From: Nitrospira lenta
GTDB lineage: Bacteria; Nitrospirota; Nitrospiria; Nitrospirales; Nitrospiraceae
Length of the DNA: 64,000 nt
Assembly: GCA_945865525.1 (NCBI GenBank)
Contig: CAMBDY010000001.1
Coordinates: 1 to 64,000, forward strand
Reading direction: 5' to 3'
Below, piece after piece: positions 36,810-45,432 of the stretch; positions within the stretch are counted from its first letter, which is position 1; every line of letters starts with the position of its first letter. A model generated the notes under the pieces. It did no database searches and had not been told where the DNA came from. It saw only the letters and a list, made by a program, of their open reading frames with translations. A program made the position numbers and the translations under genes.

Positions 36810-38099
36810 ATGCCTGAAGTGTATAACTGGCAGCTGGGACGGAAGATGCTGTATCCCTACGAGGAACGGCATCCGAAGTGGCAGTTTGCCTTTGTGTTCA
36901 ACATTAACCGGTGCTTGGCTTGCCAGACCTGTTCGATGGCAGACAAGTCCACCTGGCTCTTCTCGAAGGGGCAGGAATACATGTGGTGGAACAACGTGGA
37001 AACCAAGCCCTACGGGGGGTACCCACAGTTCTACGACGTGAAGATCACCCAGCTCATCGAGCAGGTGAATCCGGGCGGCCAGGTGTGGAACGTCCGTGTG
37101 GGACGGAAGCATCATGCGCCGTACGGCGTGTTCGAAGGTATGACCATTTTCGACGCAGGCGCCAAAGTGGGCCAGGCGGCGATCGGGTACATTCCGACGG
37201 ACCAAGAGTGGCGGTTCGTGAACATCTATGAGGATACGGCGACCTCGATGCGTGCCCTCGTGGAAGGTACCGACAAGACCGGATTCTCACGGGACGAACC
37301 GTGGAAGATGACGGGTAGCAGTCTGCCGGAGCATGAAACGTTCTTTTTCTATCTCCAGCGGATTTGCAACCACTGCACGTACCCAGGCTGCTTGGCAGCC
37401 TGCCCGCGGAAGGCGATCTACAAGAGACCCGAAGACGGGATCGTGTTGATTGACCAGAACCGGTGCCGCGGGTACAAGAAGTGCGTGGAGCAGTGCCCGT
37501 ATAAGAAGCCGATGTATCGTGGGACCACACGCGTGTCTGAAAAGTGCATCGCGTGTTATCCACGTATCGAAGGAAAAGACCCGTTGACGGGTGGTGAGCC
37601 GATGGAAACGCGGTGTATGGCCGCCTGCGTCGGTAAGATCCGGATGCAGAGCCTGATGCGCATCGGCGAAGACGGCCTGTGGGCGGAAGACCGGTGGCAC
37701 CCGCTCTACTACGCGATCCGCGTGGAGCAGGTGGCGCTCCCATTGTATCCACAGTGGGGCACCGAGCCCAACGGCTTCTACATCCCACCGCGGCACAGCC
37801 CTCGTGGTTATGCGCGGCAGATGTTTGGCCCAGGCGTCGACAATGCCATCGAGAAGTATCTCGTGCCCAGCCGTGAGCTGTTAGCGGTCCTCCAGTTGTG
37901 GAGAGCCAGCCAGCAGATCATCTTCCGGTACGATGTCATTCCTGGTCCGAAAGTGTTCGAGACCCAGATTCACGGGAAGCGTTTCGAGATGTACAACGAT
38001 ACCGTGTTGGGCTTCAACAAGTCGGGCAAGGAAGTGGCGCGTATTCAGGTCGAAGAGCCGATCTACATTCGGCCGGCCGAGCGTGTAACCTGGCTGTAA
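36810..38099 (+). CDS. nxrB: Nitrite oxidoreductase beta subunit NxrB
   Basis: Electron-transfer subunit with four Fe-S clusters, passing electrons from NxrA towards the respiratory chain. 429 residues. Cysteine groups are RCLACQTC (residues 34-41), CNHCTYPGCLAACP (near 186), CRGYKKCVEQCP (near 219), CIAC (near 246) and CMAAC (near 269), consistent with three 4Fe-4S and one 3Fe-4S cluster. No signal peptide of its own, so it is expected to leave the cytoplasm bound to Tat-exported NxrA. The start is ATG 36810 with AAGGAGG upstream. The membrane or cytochrome subunit NxrC is not encoded next to it. Confidence 0.98.
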   Translation: MPEVYNWQLGRKMLYPYEERHPKWQFAFVFNINRCLACQTCSMADKSTWLFSKGQEYMWWNNVETKPYGGYPQFYDVKITQLIEQVNPGGQVWNVRVGRKHHAPYGVFEGMTIFDAGAKVGQAAIGYIPTDQEWRFVNIYEDTATSMRALVEGTDKTGFSRDEPWKMTGSSLPEHETFFFYLQRICNHCTYPGCLAACPRKAIYKRPEDGIVLIDQNRCRGYKKCVEQCPYKKPMYRGTTRVSEKCIACYPRIEGKDPLTGGEPMETRCMAACVGKIRMQSLMRIGEDGLWAEDRWHPLYYAIRVEQVALPLYPQWGTEPNGFYIPPRHSPRGYARQMFGPGVDNAIEKYLVPSRELLAVLQLWRASQQIIFRYDVIPGPKVFETQIHGKRFEMYNDTVLGFNKSGKEVARIQVEEPIYIRPAERVTWL

Positions 38100-38123
38100 G
38101 TTTCAGCTAGGGGTCGCTTCATG

Positions 38124-38163
38124 AAGGGGCGGAGTTCTTTCGGGGACTCCGCCCCTTCTGTTT
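38124..38163 (+). terminator. Terminator after nxrB
   Basis: A perfect 12-base-pair stem, AAGGGGCGGAGT with ACTCCGCCCCTT, and a 10-base loop, followed by CTGTTTG. It begins 25 bases after the nxrB stop, so nxrAB forms a two-gene transcript. Confidence 0.85.
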
Positions 38164-38305
38164 GACCCACGCCGCCCTAAGCCGCATCGGTCTTTCGGCT
38201 CAATGGTCTCTGCTCCTTCTGCGCACTTGACGTTTCTGAGAGGGTTCAGTAGAGTTTAAGCAGTATAAGAATTCTTCTCCATGCCAAGCTTGGGGTACCA
38301 TCAGC

Positions 38306-38635
38306 GTGACCTCTCCTCAGCAGCACCCAGTCCCATTTGCTGCCCAAGCCATACCCTTCGATGAGTTTCTAGCCTCAGGGAAACTCCCGGAAGGCTACCT
38401 TGCCAGCGAGTACCTCGCACAGCAGTTCGTCGAACGTCTCGTGCATTATGTGCTGAGTGTCCCGGCGGGCAGTTACACCATGGCTCAATTAAGCCATCTC
38501 CTTGAGCAGCTTGACCCCCGTGCGCAGGTGTTCTTCTTCAAGCGCCTCAAAGAGACCAGTCCTGAAAGCCTCAAAGATTTTGCCCCGCTCTACTACGGCT
38601 TCATGAACGAGTTTCATTCCCTCCTGTTTACCTAA
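38306..38635 (+). CDS. Small uncharacterised protein downstream of nxrB
   Basis: 109 residues from a GTG start, no signal peptide or membrane segment. It is mostly helical, with the segment VERLVHYVLSVPAGSYTMAQ and the C-terminal YYGFMNEFHSLLFT. No family recognised. It lies about 140 bases after the nxrB terminator, so it is probably transcribed separately. The ribosome-binding site is weak, which lowers confidence in the exact start. Base composition resembles its neighbours. Confidence 0.65.
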   Translation: MTSPQQHPVPFAAQAIPFDEFLASGKLPEGYLASEYLAQQFVERLVHYVLSVPAGSYTMAQLSHLLEQLDPRAQVFFFKRLKETSPESLKDFAPLYYGFMNEFHSLLFT

Positions 38636-38651
38636 TCTGATAACTCTCCCC

Positions 38652-38679
38652 TTGTTGCCAGGGTATTTTCATGTATAAT
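38652..38679 (+). promoter_or_regulatory. Promoter for the 123-residue protein gene
   Basis: TTGTTG (38652-38657), a 16-base spacer and a perfect TATAAT (38674-38679). The gene's ribosome-binding site and ATG follow within 35 bases. Confidence 0.6.
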
Positions 38680-38711
38680 AGGTTGGTTAACAATTAGCGC
38701 AAAGGAGCGAC

Positions 38712-39083
38712 ATGAATCCTACCCTACAGCGAGCCGTGACGAGCTTTTACAATCTCATTTATGAAGCCCAGACCTTTGCTACCACGATGTCTCGAATTGA
38801 TACGGGCGAGCAGGAGCATTATTCAGGACGTATTGAAGGACTGAACTGGGTCCTGGATCGTTGCCAGGAACTCGAGGAGATGGATGCCAATCTGACGCCC
38901 TCCTCCCTCCAGCGGGTCCTTACAGAAGTGAAGTCCGATCTCGATCACGAATTGTCGGTGCAGCGACGTGAAAAAGGGCGTCGGGCAGATGGTCGAGAGG
39001 AGGCTCTCAACTTTGTGGCGGATTATTTATCCAGCCTGATTACCGCAACCGAGATTGAATCAGCCAAGACGCCGGTCGTATAA
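38712..39083 (+). CDS. Small acidic helical protein, unknown function
   Basis: 123 residues, cytoplasmic, rich in Glu, Arg and Leu. It looks all-helical: YNLIYEAQTFATTMSRIDTG, GLNWVLDRCQELEEMDANL, then a basic EKGRRADGREEALNFVADYL. It has its own TATAAT promoter and an AAGGAG ribosome-binding site eight bases before the ATG, so it is certainly a gene. No family recognised. It is the second of four small genes after nxrAB. Confidence 0.75.
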   Translation: MNPTLQRAVTSFYNLIYEAQTFATTMSRIDTGEQEHYSGRIEGLNWVLDRCQELEEMDANLTPSSLQRVLTEVKSDLDHELSVQRREKGRRADGREEALNFVADYLSSLITATEIESAKTPVV

Positions 39084-39143
39084 CGTGCCGTCTCCGTACC
39101 AGTTCTACCCGTCGCCTTTCATGACGCCTGGTTTATTACTACG

Positions 39144-39374
39144 ATGATGCGAGAATGGATTGTGTTCGCGTTGTGCATGGGAGTTGGGGGCCACATCGCT
39201 CTCGGCTTCGTCTTGCATGCGCCGGGCCTCTGGCCCTGGAGTATGGCCTGGCTCTACGGCTTGATGAGCGGGCTGGCTGTCTATGGTTTGGTACAAGGAG
39301 CTCGCGGGGCTTGGAGGCTGCTCAGGTCCTCTCCGAAGACTCCACGGCAGACCGGCTCCACCGATCCCTGGTGA
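39144..39374 (+). CDS. Small inner-membrane protein, unknown function
   Basis: 76 residues (75 if the second ATG is used). Two predicted membrane helices, about residues 5-25 and 32-52, are joined by a short PGLWPWS turn, with a basic tail that should stay in the cytoplasm. No clear ribosome-binding site. It may be a hypothetical membrane protein; no homologous family recognised. Confidence 0.5.
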   Translation: MMREWIVFALCMGVGGHIALGFVLHAPGLWPWSMAWLYGLMSGLAVYGLVQGARGAWRLLRSSPKTPRQTGSTDPW

Positions 39375-39407
39375 GCCGGCAAATCTGACGGCGCCCGGCT
39401 CTCGCCA

Positions 39408-39704
39408 TTGACCGTCACGCGGCCCACCACGTACAATTCCTCCATGCAAGGACCTTCGCGTAAACCGCCTGCCTCTGGATGGCCGCCAGGGGTAACCCCC
39501 AGAATGCCTCGGTCCAGGCCTGGCGTGCCCGAACAGGTAGACCAGTTCAAATCGCTTAACGCCTCTCTGCTCTATTGTCCGCAATGTCGAGTCGCGACTC
39601 CGACCCGAGAGCGATTGCTGCTTGTCCTCCCGACCGGCAATCTTTACGAGTATCGCTGCCAACAGTGCGGAACTTCAACCGGCTCCAAGACCGACAATCA
39701 ATAA
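39408..39704 (+). CDS. Small zinc-ribbon protein, unknown function
   Basis: Up to 98 residues from a TTG start; the true start is uncertain and may be the ATG at 39444. The C-terminal half has two CxxC knuckles, YCPQCR and RCQQCG, 29 residues apart, as in zinc ribbons. The N-terminal half is Pro/Arg-rich and poorly ordered. No family recognised; it is the last of the small genes after nxrAB. Confidence 0.55.
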   Translation: MTVTRPTTYNSSMQGPSRKPPASGWPPGVTPRMPRSRPGVPEQVDQFKSLNASLLYCPQCRVATPTRERLLLVLPTGNLYEYRCQQCGTSTGSKTDNQ

Positions 39705-39833
39705 GCGAGTGTGACGGCCATCGCTGAGCGGCATCAAAAGGATTGCCTATGGGTCCGCATGGGCACAATCAGTAGAGGGCCGGTGTGCATGGCGTCTGGG
39801 AGGAAGGATCTGCCGGGAAGTCGGTCTGCCAGC

Positions 39834-40118
39834 TTAAGCCTGCAGAGGGATGCCTTCTTCGATGAGCATGACGGGGATGTTTTGGCGAATGGGGTAGAGC
39901 ATCGTACGGTCACTTCGGATGAGCCCCCCATCGAGGGGTTCCGTGACCGGCTTGTTGGCTTTATTTTTCAATTGTCCACGACTCACTCCTTCGTTCAGCG
40001 TGGCAATCAAGGCCGCGTCAGCCAAACTCACGTCCTGCTTGGTATCCGGACAACAGAGAATCGCTAGGAGATCCTTGTCGATCGTCGCCGGAGAATGTGC
40101 TGCCGCATGTTCTGCCAT
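39834..40118 (-). CDS. Trm112-family small protein
   Basis: 94 residues. The pattern LLAILCCPDTKQDVSLAD near the N-terminus and LYPIRQNIPVMLIEEG near the end is that of the Trm112/UPF0434 family, whose eukaryotic member activates several methyltransferases. The bacterial role is not settled. Most zinc Cys of the eukaryotic protein are absent here. It points against its neighbours and is probably monocistronic. Confidence 0.85.
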   Translation of the reverse strand: MAEHAAAHSPATIDKDLLAILCCPDTKQDVSLADAALIATLNEGVSRGQLKNKANKPVTEPLDGGLIRSDRTMLYPIRQNIPVMLIEEGIPLQA

Positions 40119-40267
40119 AATGCCCCCTCGTGAGCTGGACCGACAAGACGTGGGTAGGATAGATCGCCGATCTCATGGAGATCAAGCCCCTCGACCCTCT
40201 CTATTTCGTTTCTGGTTTCTGCTACACTGCCAGTCCTGCCTGATCAGGAAGAAGGAAGCAAGCGGCC

Positions 40268-40885
40268 ATGTCCAAGAGTTTATGGAAATATTCCGTGGCA
40301 GGCCTGCTGCTACTCGTGCCGGCTTGGGCGACATTTTCGATCCTGGCTACGCTGCTTCGTGTGCTGAACGAGCTGCTCGTCGAGCTTCCGTGGCCCATTG
40401 AGGCACAGCAGATTCCTGGGCTCAGTCTTCTGCTGTTTTTCATTCTTGTGCTTACTATCGGCGCCATTGCCACTCATGTAATCGGGCGGTACGTCGTCAT
40501 TCAGATGGAGCGATGGCTCGAACAGATTCCCCTGGTCCGTAGCGTCTACATGACGCTCAAGGGGATGACCGATCTGTTGAATTTCCGTTCCCGTTTCGGG
40601 CGCAGCACCGTGGTGGCCATTCCCTTTCCTCGCGATGGTTTGTGGGCGATCGGATTTATCATGGGGATCGCCCCGCCATCCTTGCAAGTTGCACCAGGCG
40701 CAAGCCTACTCATGGTTTTCGTGCCCACGGCGATCCATCCCTTTACCGGCCTTCTTGCGTTTATTCCACAGGCACAGGTTCGCCCAATCAATCTGCCGGC
40801 GGAAGAGGCCATGAAGATGGAGTTTACGGCTGGCCTGTATACGCCAGCCGTCGAATGGTTACACGCTCCAACGGTCACCGCCTGA
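40268..40885 (+). CDS. DUF502 family inner-membrane protein
   Basis: 205 residues with two N-terminal membrane helices (about 8-30 and 55-80) followed by a soluble domain containing IPLVRSVYMTLKGMTDLLNF, typical of DUF502. The ATG is preceded by GGAAGCAAGCGGCC, a weak site. The function of the family is unknown. The following acetyltransferase gene starts six bases after its stop, so the two are probably cotranscribed. Confidence 0.88.
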   Translation: MSKSLWKYSVAGLLLLVPAWATFSILATLLRVLNELLVELPWPIEAQQIPGLSLLLFFILVLTIGAIATHVIGRYVVIQMERWLEQIPLVRSVYMTLKGMTDLLNFRSRFGRSTVVAIPFPRDGLWAIGFIMGIAPPSLQVAPGASLLMVFVPTAIHPFTGLLAFIPQAQVRPINLPAEEAMKMEFTAGLYTPAVEWLHAPTVTA

Positions 40886-40890
40886 CGGTT

Positions 40891-41412
40891 ATGTCGATAC
40901 TCGACCACCTCACGATCCGACTCGCTAGGCCGAGCGATGCAGCTAGCATCAGCTCATTTAGCGCGGCCATGGCGCTGGAAACGGAAAATCTCCACCTTGA
41001 TCTCGATCGTTTGCAGGCGGGAACGGCCGCCCTGCTAGACTCTCCCAATCACGGATTCTTTATGGTGGCAGAATTGGAGCAGTCAGGCCGGCAATTGCTG
41101 CTGGGGCAGTTAATGATCACCTATGAATGGAGCGATTGGCGTAACGGCGTCTTTTGGTGGATTCAGAGCGTATATGTGGACCAATCCTGGCGTCGCCAGA
41201 GCGTCTTTCGTCGGATGCACGAAGCGATGATGGCCCGCGCTAAGGCCAGTCCGAACGTTTGCGGCGTCCGCCTCTACGTCGAACAGAGTAACAGTACGGC
41301 GCAGGCTGTATACCGTCGAATGGGACTTGTGCCATCCTCTTATGCCATCTTTCAAACAGATTTTATTCTGGGTTCCCAGAAGGGGCTTGAGGATCGTCCG
41401 AACGAAGCCTAG
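40891..41412 (+). CDS. GNAT family N-acetyltransferase
   Basis: 173 residues. It begins MSILDHLTIRLARPSDAASI, the usual first strand of the GNAT fold. The strand before the acetyl-CoA loop is FWWIQSVYVDQSWRRQSVFR, and the end reads VRLYVEQSNSTAQAVYRRMG. The pyrophosphate loop (RRQSVFRRM) is a variant of Q/R-x-x-G-x-G/A. The open frame extends upstream to 40642 but that part overlaps DUF502 and is not used. The substrate is unknown. Confidence 0.88.
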   Translation: MSILDHLTIRLARPSDAASISSFSAAMALETENLHLDLDRLQAGTAALLDSPNHGFFMVAELEQSGRQLLLGQLMITYEWSDWRNGVFWWIQSVYVDQSWRRQSVFRRMHEAMMARAKASPNVCGVRLYVEQSNSTAQAVYRRMGLVPSSYAIFQTDFILGSQKGLEDRPNEA

Positions 41413-41423
41413 TAGGATGCGAA

Positions 41424-41452
41424 TTGCCGGAAGTCCCCGCACAAGCTATAAT
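41424..41452 (+). promoter_or_regulatory. Promoter of the LOG-family gene
   Basis: TTGCCG (41424-41429), an exact 17-base spacer, TATAAT (41447-41452). Transcription should start about 41459, essentially at the ATG at 41460, with no room for a ribosome-binding site. Confidence 0.65.
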
Positions 41453-41459
41453 TACTCTC

Positions 41460-42308
41460 ATGACGTCTCCTCCTAATTCCGATTCCCCCAACGCCGACGG
41501 ACAATCCTCCGCCTATCTTGCTGCCGACCGTGACACCGAGTTCCTTCAGCGGGAAGAATTGCGTGGGGTTCGAGTCGGCCTTGAGCTGCTTAAGGCCGAG
41601 TTGATCCAGCGTGAGCAGGGTATCCGCTCGACTATTGTTGTATTCGGGAGCGCGAGACTCCAAGAACCCTCCGCAGCCAGAGAGACCCTGAGGCTAAGAG
41701 AGGCGGAGTCTGCCAAATCCCCAACGGACCCTCGCTATCGGCAGAACGTAGCCATTGCCAGACGGCAACTTGACCTGTCGAAATATTATGACATCGCACG
41801 TGAATTCAGCACCCTCGTATCCTCTACCTGCCAAATAGAGGGGCAATGCGACTACGTCGTGGTGACCGGCGGCGGCGGCGGCATCATGGAGGCCGCGAAT
41901 CGCGGCGCGGCCGACGTGAACGCTAAATCCATCGGCCTCAACATTACCTTGCCCTATGAACAGCATCCCAATCCCTATATTACGCCCGAGCTGTGTTTTC
42001 AGTTTCGGTATTTCGCCATCCGCAAGATGCATTTCTTGATCAGAGCCAAGGCGTTAGTGGTGTTTCCGGGAGGATTCGGTACCCTCGATGAGCTATTTGA
42101 AACGCTGACGCTGGCGCAGACAGGCAAGGCCCAGCATGTCGTTATCATCCTCGTTGGACGGGCCTTTTGGGAACGGTTGATCAATTGGAAGATGTTGATC
42201 GAGGAGGGGCTGATCAGAGAAGAGGAGCTGCAGATTTTTCATTATGCAGAAACGGCGCCAGAGGTCTGGGACTTGATTAGGCGTTACCATGGAGCGCCTG
42301 CCCCATGA
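41460..42308 (+). CDS. LOG family protein (cytokinin riboside phosphoribohydrolase-like)
   Basis: 282 residues from ATG 41460. The fold signatures are VTGGGGGIMEAANRGA and the active-site motif FPGGFGTLDELFETLTLAQ. LOG proteins cleave nucleoside 5'-monophosphates to base and ribose 5-phosphate; in bacteria the role is unclear. Residues 1-90 form an N-terminal extension with a coiled-coil look. A start at the TTG at 41424 is unlikely because that sequence is the -35 box. It overlaps the beta-CASP gene by four bases. Confidence 0.9.
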   Translation: MTSPPNSDSPNADGQSSAYLAADRDTEFLQREELRGVRVGLELLKAELIQREQGIRSTIVVFGSARLQEPSAARETLRLREAESAKSPTDPRYRQNVAIARRQLDLSKYYDIAREFSTLVSSTCQIEGQCDYVVVTGGGGGIMEAANRGAADVNAKSIGLNITLPYEQHPNPYITPELCFQFRYFAIRKMHFLIRAKALVVFPGGFGTLDELFETLTLAQTGKAQHVVIILVGRAFWERLINWKMLIEEGLIREEELQIFHYAETAPEVWDLIRRYHGAPAP

Positions 42309-43702
42309 AGCTCTCCTTTCACGGGGCAGCACGATCGGTCACTGGCAGCCGCCATATGGTCGAATTGCCGGGATGCAAGTTGCTGCTGGATTGCGGACTC
42401 TTTCAGGGTCGTCGAGAAGAGGCGCTTCGTCAGAACCAGGATTTGGGCTTCGATCCCCATTCGATCAACGCGGTTTTACTCTCCCATGCCCACGTCGACC
42501 ATTCCGGCGCCTTGCCGATGCTCCAGAAGCATGGTTTCACCGGGAAAGTGCATCTTACTAGAGCCACTGCTGACTTGGCGGAGCTCATGCTGGAAGACTC
42601 GGCTCGTGTCCAGGTCAGCGACTGCAGCTACGTCAACAAGAAGGAGCAGCGGAAGCGCAAGGCCTGTGTTCGTCCCTTCTATAATATCGATGACGTTCGT
42701 AAGGTTGTTCGGCGGTTCGAGGGCACGAGATACGGAGACCTGATCAAGGTCGCCCCGCGTGTGACTGCGTCCTTTCACGATGCAGGTCATATCCTGGGAT
42801 CGGCGACCATCCGGGTGAAATATACAGGGCGCGGCAATACGACCACCCTGCTTTTCAGCGGGGACTTGGGCCGTTCCAACATGCCGATTCTGCGAGACCC
42901 TGAGCCGCCGCCGCCCTGCGATGTGTTGATTCTCGAATCGACTTATGGCGATCGCTTGCACGAAGCCGATCGGGCGGTCATGAAACAGCAGGCCCTGGAC
43001 CTCCTCAACCATGCCAAGCTGCATAAGAGCAAGATTATCGTCCCGGCTTTTGCCGTCGGCAGGACCCAGGAATTGGTGATGCGGATCAAGGAGCTCGTCG
43101 GCGAGGGCCGCCTCGATCCCATTCCGATCTATATCGATTCTCCTATGGCCTCGCGGGTCACGGACGTCTTCCGCCGCCATCCGGAATGCTACGACGAAGA
43201 AACGACTAAAACCTTTACGGTGTCCGGCGATCTCTTCGCCTCGCGCTATATCCATTTTGTTTCGTCGCCGGAAGAGAGCATGCGCCTGAACAATATGAAG
43301 GGGCCTTGCGTCATCATTTCCGCTTCCGGCATGTGCGAAGGCGGCCGCGTTGTGCACCATCTCAAGCATGCGATTCAAGATGAAGCGAATGTGATTGTGT
43401 TCGTGGGCTTTCAAGCCGAGCATACGCTGGGGCGCAAACTCGTCGAAGGATGGGATGTCGTGCCGATTTTTGGCGTGCCCACCAGGCGGCGGGCGAAGGT
43501 CGTCACTTTCAACGGGTTCTCGGCTCATGCGGATCGCCAGGATCTCTTGGCCTATGTGCGGGCCATTACTCCGACGCCCAGCAAGATTTTTCTCGTCCAT
43601 GGCGAAGAGAGACAGGCGCTGTCGCTGGCCGCTGCCATTCAGGCGGAACATTCCCAGGTCGAAGTCACGGTTCCTCATTTTGGATCCAGCCATGAGATTT
43701 AA
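42305..43702 (+). CDS. Metallo-beta-lactamase/beta-CASP RNA nuclease
   Basis: 465 residues, a bacterial relative of the CPSF-73/Ysh1 group. The zinc motif LSHAHVDHSGALP is at about residues 58-70. Later ligands are in FHDAGHILGSA and FSGDLGRSN. The beta-CASP insert and the C-terminal FSAHADRQDL and FLVHGEE complete the active site. Such proteins cut or trim RNA. It is translationally coupled at both ends, overlapping the LOG gene by four bases and the P1 peptidase gene by eleven. Confidence 0.92.
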   Translation: MKLSFHGAARSVTGSRHMVELPGCKLLLDCGLFQGRREEALRQNQDLGFDPHSINAVLLSHAHVDHSGALPMLQKHGFTGKVHLTRATADLAELMLEDSARVQVSDCSYVNKKEQRKRKACVRPFYNIDDVRKVVRRFEGTRYGDLIKVAPRVTASFHDAGHILGSATIRVKYTGRGNTTTLLFSGDLGRSNMPILRDPEPPPPCDVLILESTYGDRLHEADRAVMKQQALDLLNHAKLHKSKIIVPAFAVGRTQELVMRIKELVGEGRLDPIPIYIDSPMASRVTDVFRRHPECYDEETTKTFTVSGDLFASRYIHFVSSPEESMRLNNMKGPCVIISASGMCEGGRVVHHLKHAIQDEANVIVFVGFQAEHTLGRKLVEGWDVVPIFGVPTRRRAKVVTFNGFSAHADRQDLLAYVRAITPTPSKIFLVHGEERQALSLAAAIQAEHSQVEVTVPHFGSSHEI

Positions 43703-44897
43703 CCACATCGTTCGCCTGACAACGTCGCTGTTAATCCTGGTTGTCTGGGTTTGTGCAGTGCCGTCCGTTTCTGTTCACGCCCGCGAGCCGGAAGAATCAC
43801 GAGTACGGGCTCGTGCTCTGGGTATTGTCGTCGGTTCCTATGGGCCGGGACCGTTCAATGCGATTACCGATGTGGCTGGTGTGACCGTGGGCCAGACCAC
43901 CCTCATCTCCGGCGACGGGCCACTCAAGCCAGGGCAGGGTCCGGTGCGAACCGGCGTGACGGTCGTGGTTCCTCGCGCAGACGTTTGGCACAAGAAAGTG
44001 CCGGCCGGTTCGTTCGTGCTCAATGGGACCGGCGAGATGACCGGCCTTGCCTGGGTCGCCGAGTCCGGCTTTCTGGAATATCCGATTGCCCTCACGAATA
44101 CGTTGAATGTGCCGCGAGTGGCCAACGGGGTGATGAACTGGATGATCGCACAGTACCCGGAGGTCGGCATTACCGACGATACTCTGACTCCGGTGGTCGC
44201 CGAATGCGACGATGGGCGGCTCAACGACATCCAGGGGCGGCATGTGTCCGAGGCGGATGTGGTGAAGGCGCTCAACGGCGCGGCCTCCGGAGTTGTGCAG
44301 GAAGGATCGGTCGGAGCAGGAACCGGGATGGTGTCTTATGGGTTCAAGGGCGGTATCGGGACCTCTTCACGGCGCTTGCCGGAAGATGAGGGGGGCTATA
44401 CGGTCGGGGTGCTCGTCAATGCGAACCATGGGCGCAGGTCCGAGCTCGTCGTGGGTGGAGCGCCGGTCGGCCGGCTCTATGAGGCCGTGCCTCCCGTCGC
44501 ACAGGCTTTGTCGCCCGGGCAAAGCGAAGGGTCGATCATTGTCATCATCGCCACCGATGCCCCGCTGGATAGCCGGCAGCTCACGAGGCTAGCGAAACGA
44601 GCAGCACTGGGCCTGGCGCGAACCGGCTCCACCGCGCGGCATGGCAGCGGCGACTTCATGTTGGCCTTCTCCACCGCGAACGTCATTCCCCATTATCCAA
44701 AAGACCGAATCTACGCCTTGACCCAGTTGGCCGATACTCATATCAATCCGCTCATTACTGCAACGGTCGAAGCGACGGAAGAGGCGATTCTCAACGCGCT
44801 AACGATGGCCACTACTGTCGTGGGACGAGACGGCCGTCGTGTCGAGGCCATGTCCTTGACCAGGCTCCGTACCATCCTTGATCGTCAACTTAAATAA
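43692..44897 (+). CDS. P1 family peptidase (DmpA/BapA type), exported
   Basis: 401 residues with an N-terminal signal peptide (TTSLLILVVWVCAVPSVSVH, cleavage after VHA). The family pattern is clear: GPFNAITDVAGVTVGQTTL, FVLNGTGEMTGLAWVAESG and the autoprocessing site GGIGTSSR, where the protein self-cleaves and the freed Ser becomes the nucleophile. Known members are beta-peptidyl or D-amino-acid-active aminopeptidases. The start overlaps the nuclease gene. The export signal suggests periplasmic peptide processing. Confidence 0.9.
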   Translation: MRFNHIVRLTTSLLILVVWVCAVPSVSVHAREPEESRVRARALGIVVGSYGPGPFNAITDVAGVTVGQTTLISGDGPLKPGQGPVRTGVTVVVPRADVWHKKVPAGSFVLNGTGEMTGLAWVAESGFLEYPIALTNTLNVPRVANGVMNWMIAQYPEVGITDDTLTPVVAECDDGRLNDIQGRHVSEADVVKALNGAASGVVQEGSVGAGTGMVSYGFKGGIGTSSRRLPEDEGGYTVGVLVNANHGRRSELVVGGAPVGRLYEAVPPVAQALSPGQSEGSIIVIIATDAPLDSRQLTRLAKRAALGLARTGSTARHGSGDFMLAFSTANVIPHYPKDRIYALTQLADTHINPLITATVEATEEAILNALTMATTVVGRDGRRVEAMSLTRLRTILDRQLK

Positions 44898-45002
44898 CTC
44901 CGGTTGCTCAGTTTTCTCACGCGATTAGTCAGCTTCCTCGCTTGCATTTCCCTCTCTCGCCTCGCTATCCTTTTATAGCTATTTTGTGCCGGAAGGAGTG
45001 AG

Positions 45003-45230
45003 ATGAGCGACTATCAGCTTGGCGGTGGCTTACGTCTCTTAACCGCGATAGAAAAAACCGTGGCCTTTAGCGAGTTCATGAAAACCCGCATGGTCCACGC
45101 GTTGGAGTCAGAGGACCCCACAGAGCTCCATTATCTCCTGGCGCAACTCGATGACTACCATTCTTATCTGTGGCGGTACTATAACAAGCTGGCTAAGGAT
45201 CGGCCGGAACGAATGGATCCAGGCGTATAG
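45003..45230 (+). CDS. Small uncharacterised helical protein
   Basis: 75 residues, cytoplasmic, with a strong GGAAGGAG ribosome-binding site and a downstream terminator, so a real monocistronic gene. Sequence is acidic/aromatic with ELHYLLAQLDDYHSYLWRYY. No family recognised. Confidence 0.7.
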   Translation: MSDYQLGGGLRLLTAIEKTVAFSEFMKTRMVHALESEDPTELHYLLAQLDDYHSYLWRYYNKLAKDRPERMDPGV

Positions 45231-45360
45231 CAGACGGCTGAAAAATTAGTGAGACGGGTGGCGCGCTCCCCGTGCCTCCGCAACGGGCGGCCTCAGAAGA
45301 CCTTCATTGGAGGCGCACCGGATGGATGATTGCATCGGCTCCTACGGGCGATAACATACT

Positions 45361-45385
45361 GCCGTCTTGCGGGACGGCTTTTTTT
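45361..45385 (+). terminator. Rho-independent terminator
   Basis: GCCGTC and GACGGC arms with a TTGCGG loop followed by seven T. It ends the transcript of the 75-residue gene and lies before the FIST gene, ruling out a FIST start inside it. Confidence 0.9.
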
Positions 45386-45432
45386 ACGATCCTGTTCCTT
45401 TACTGGGAACTGTGAGGGAAAACATTCGCACC

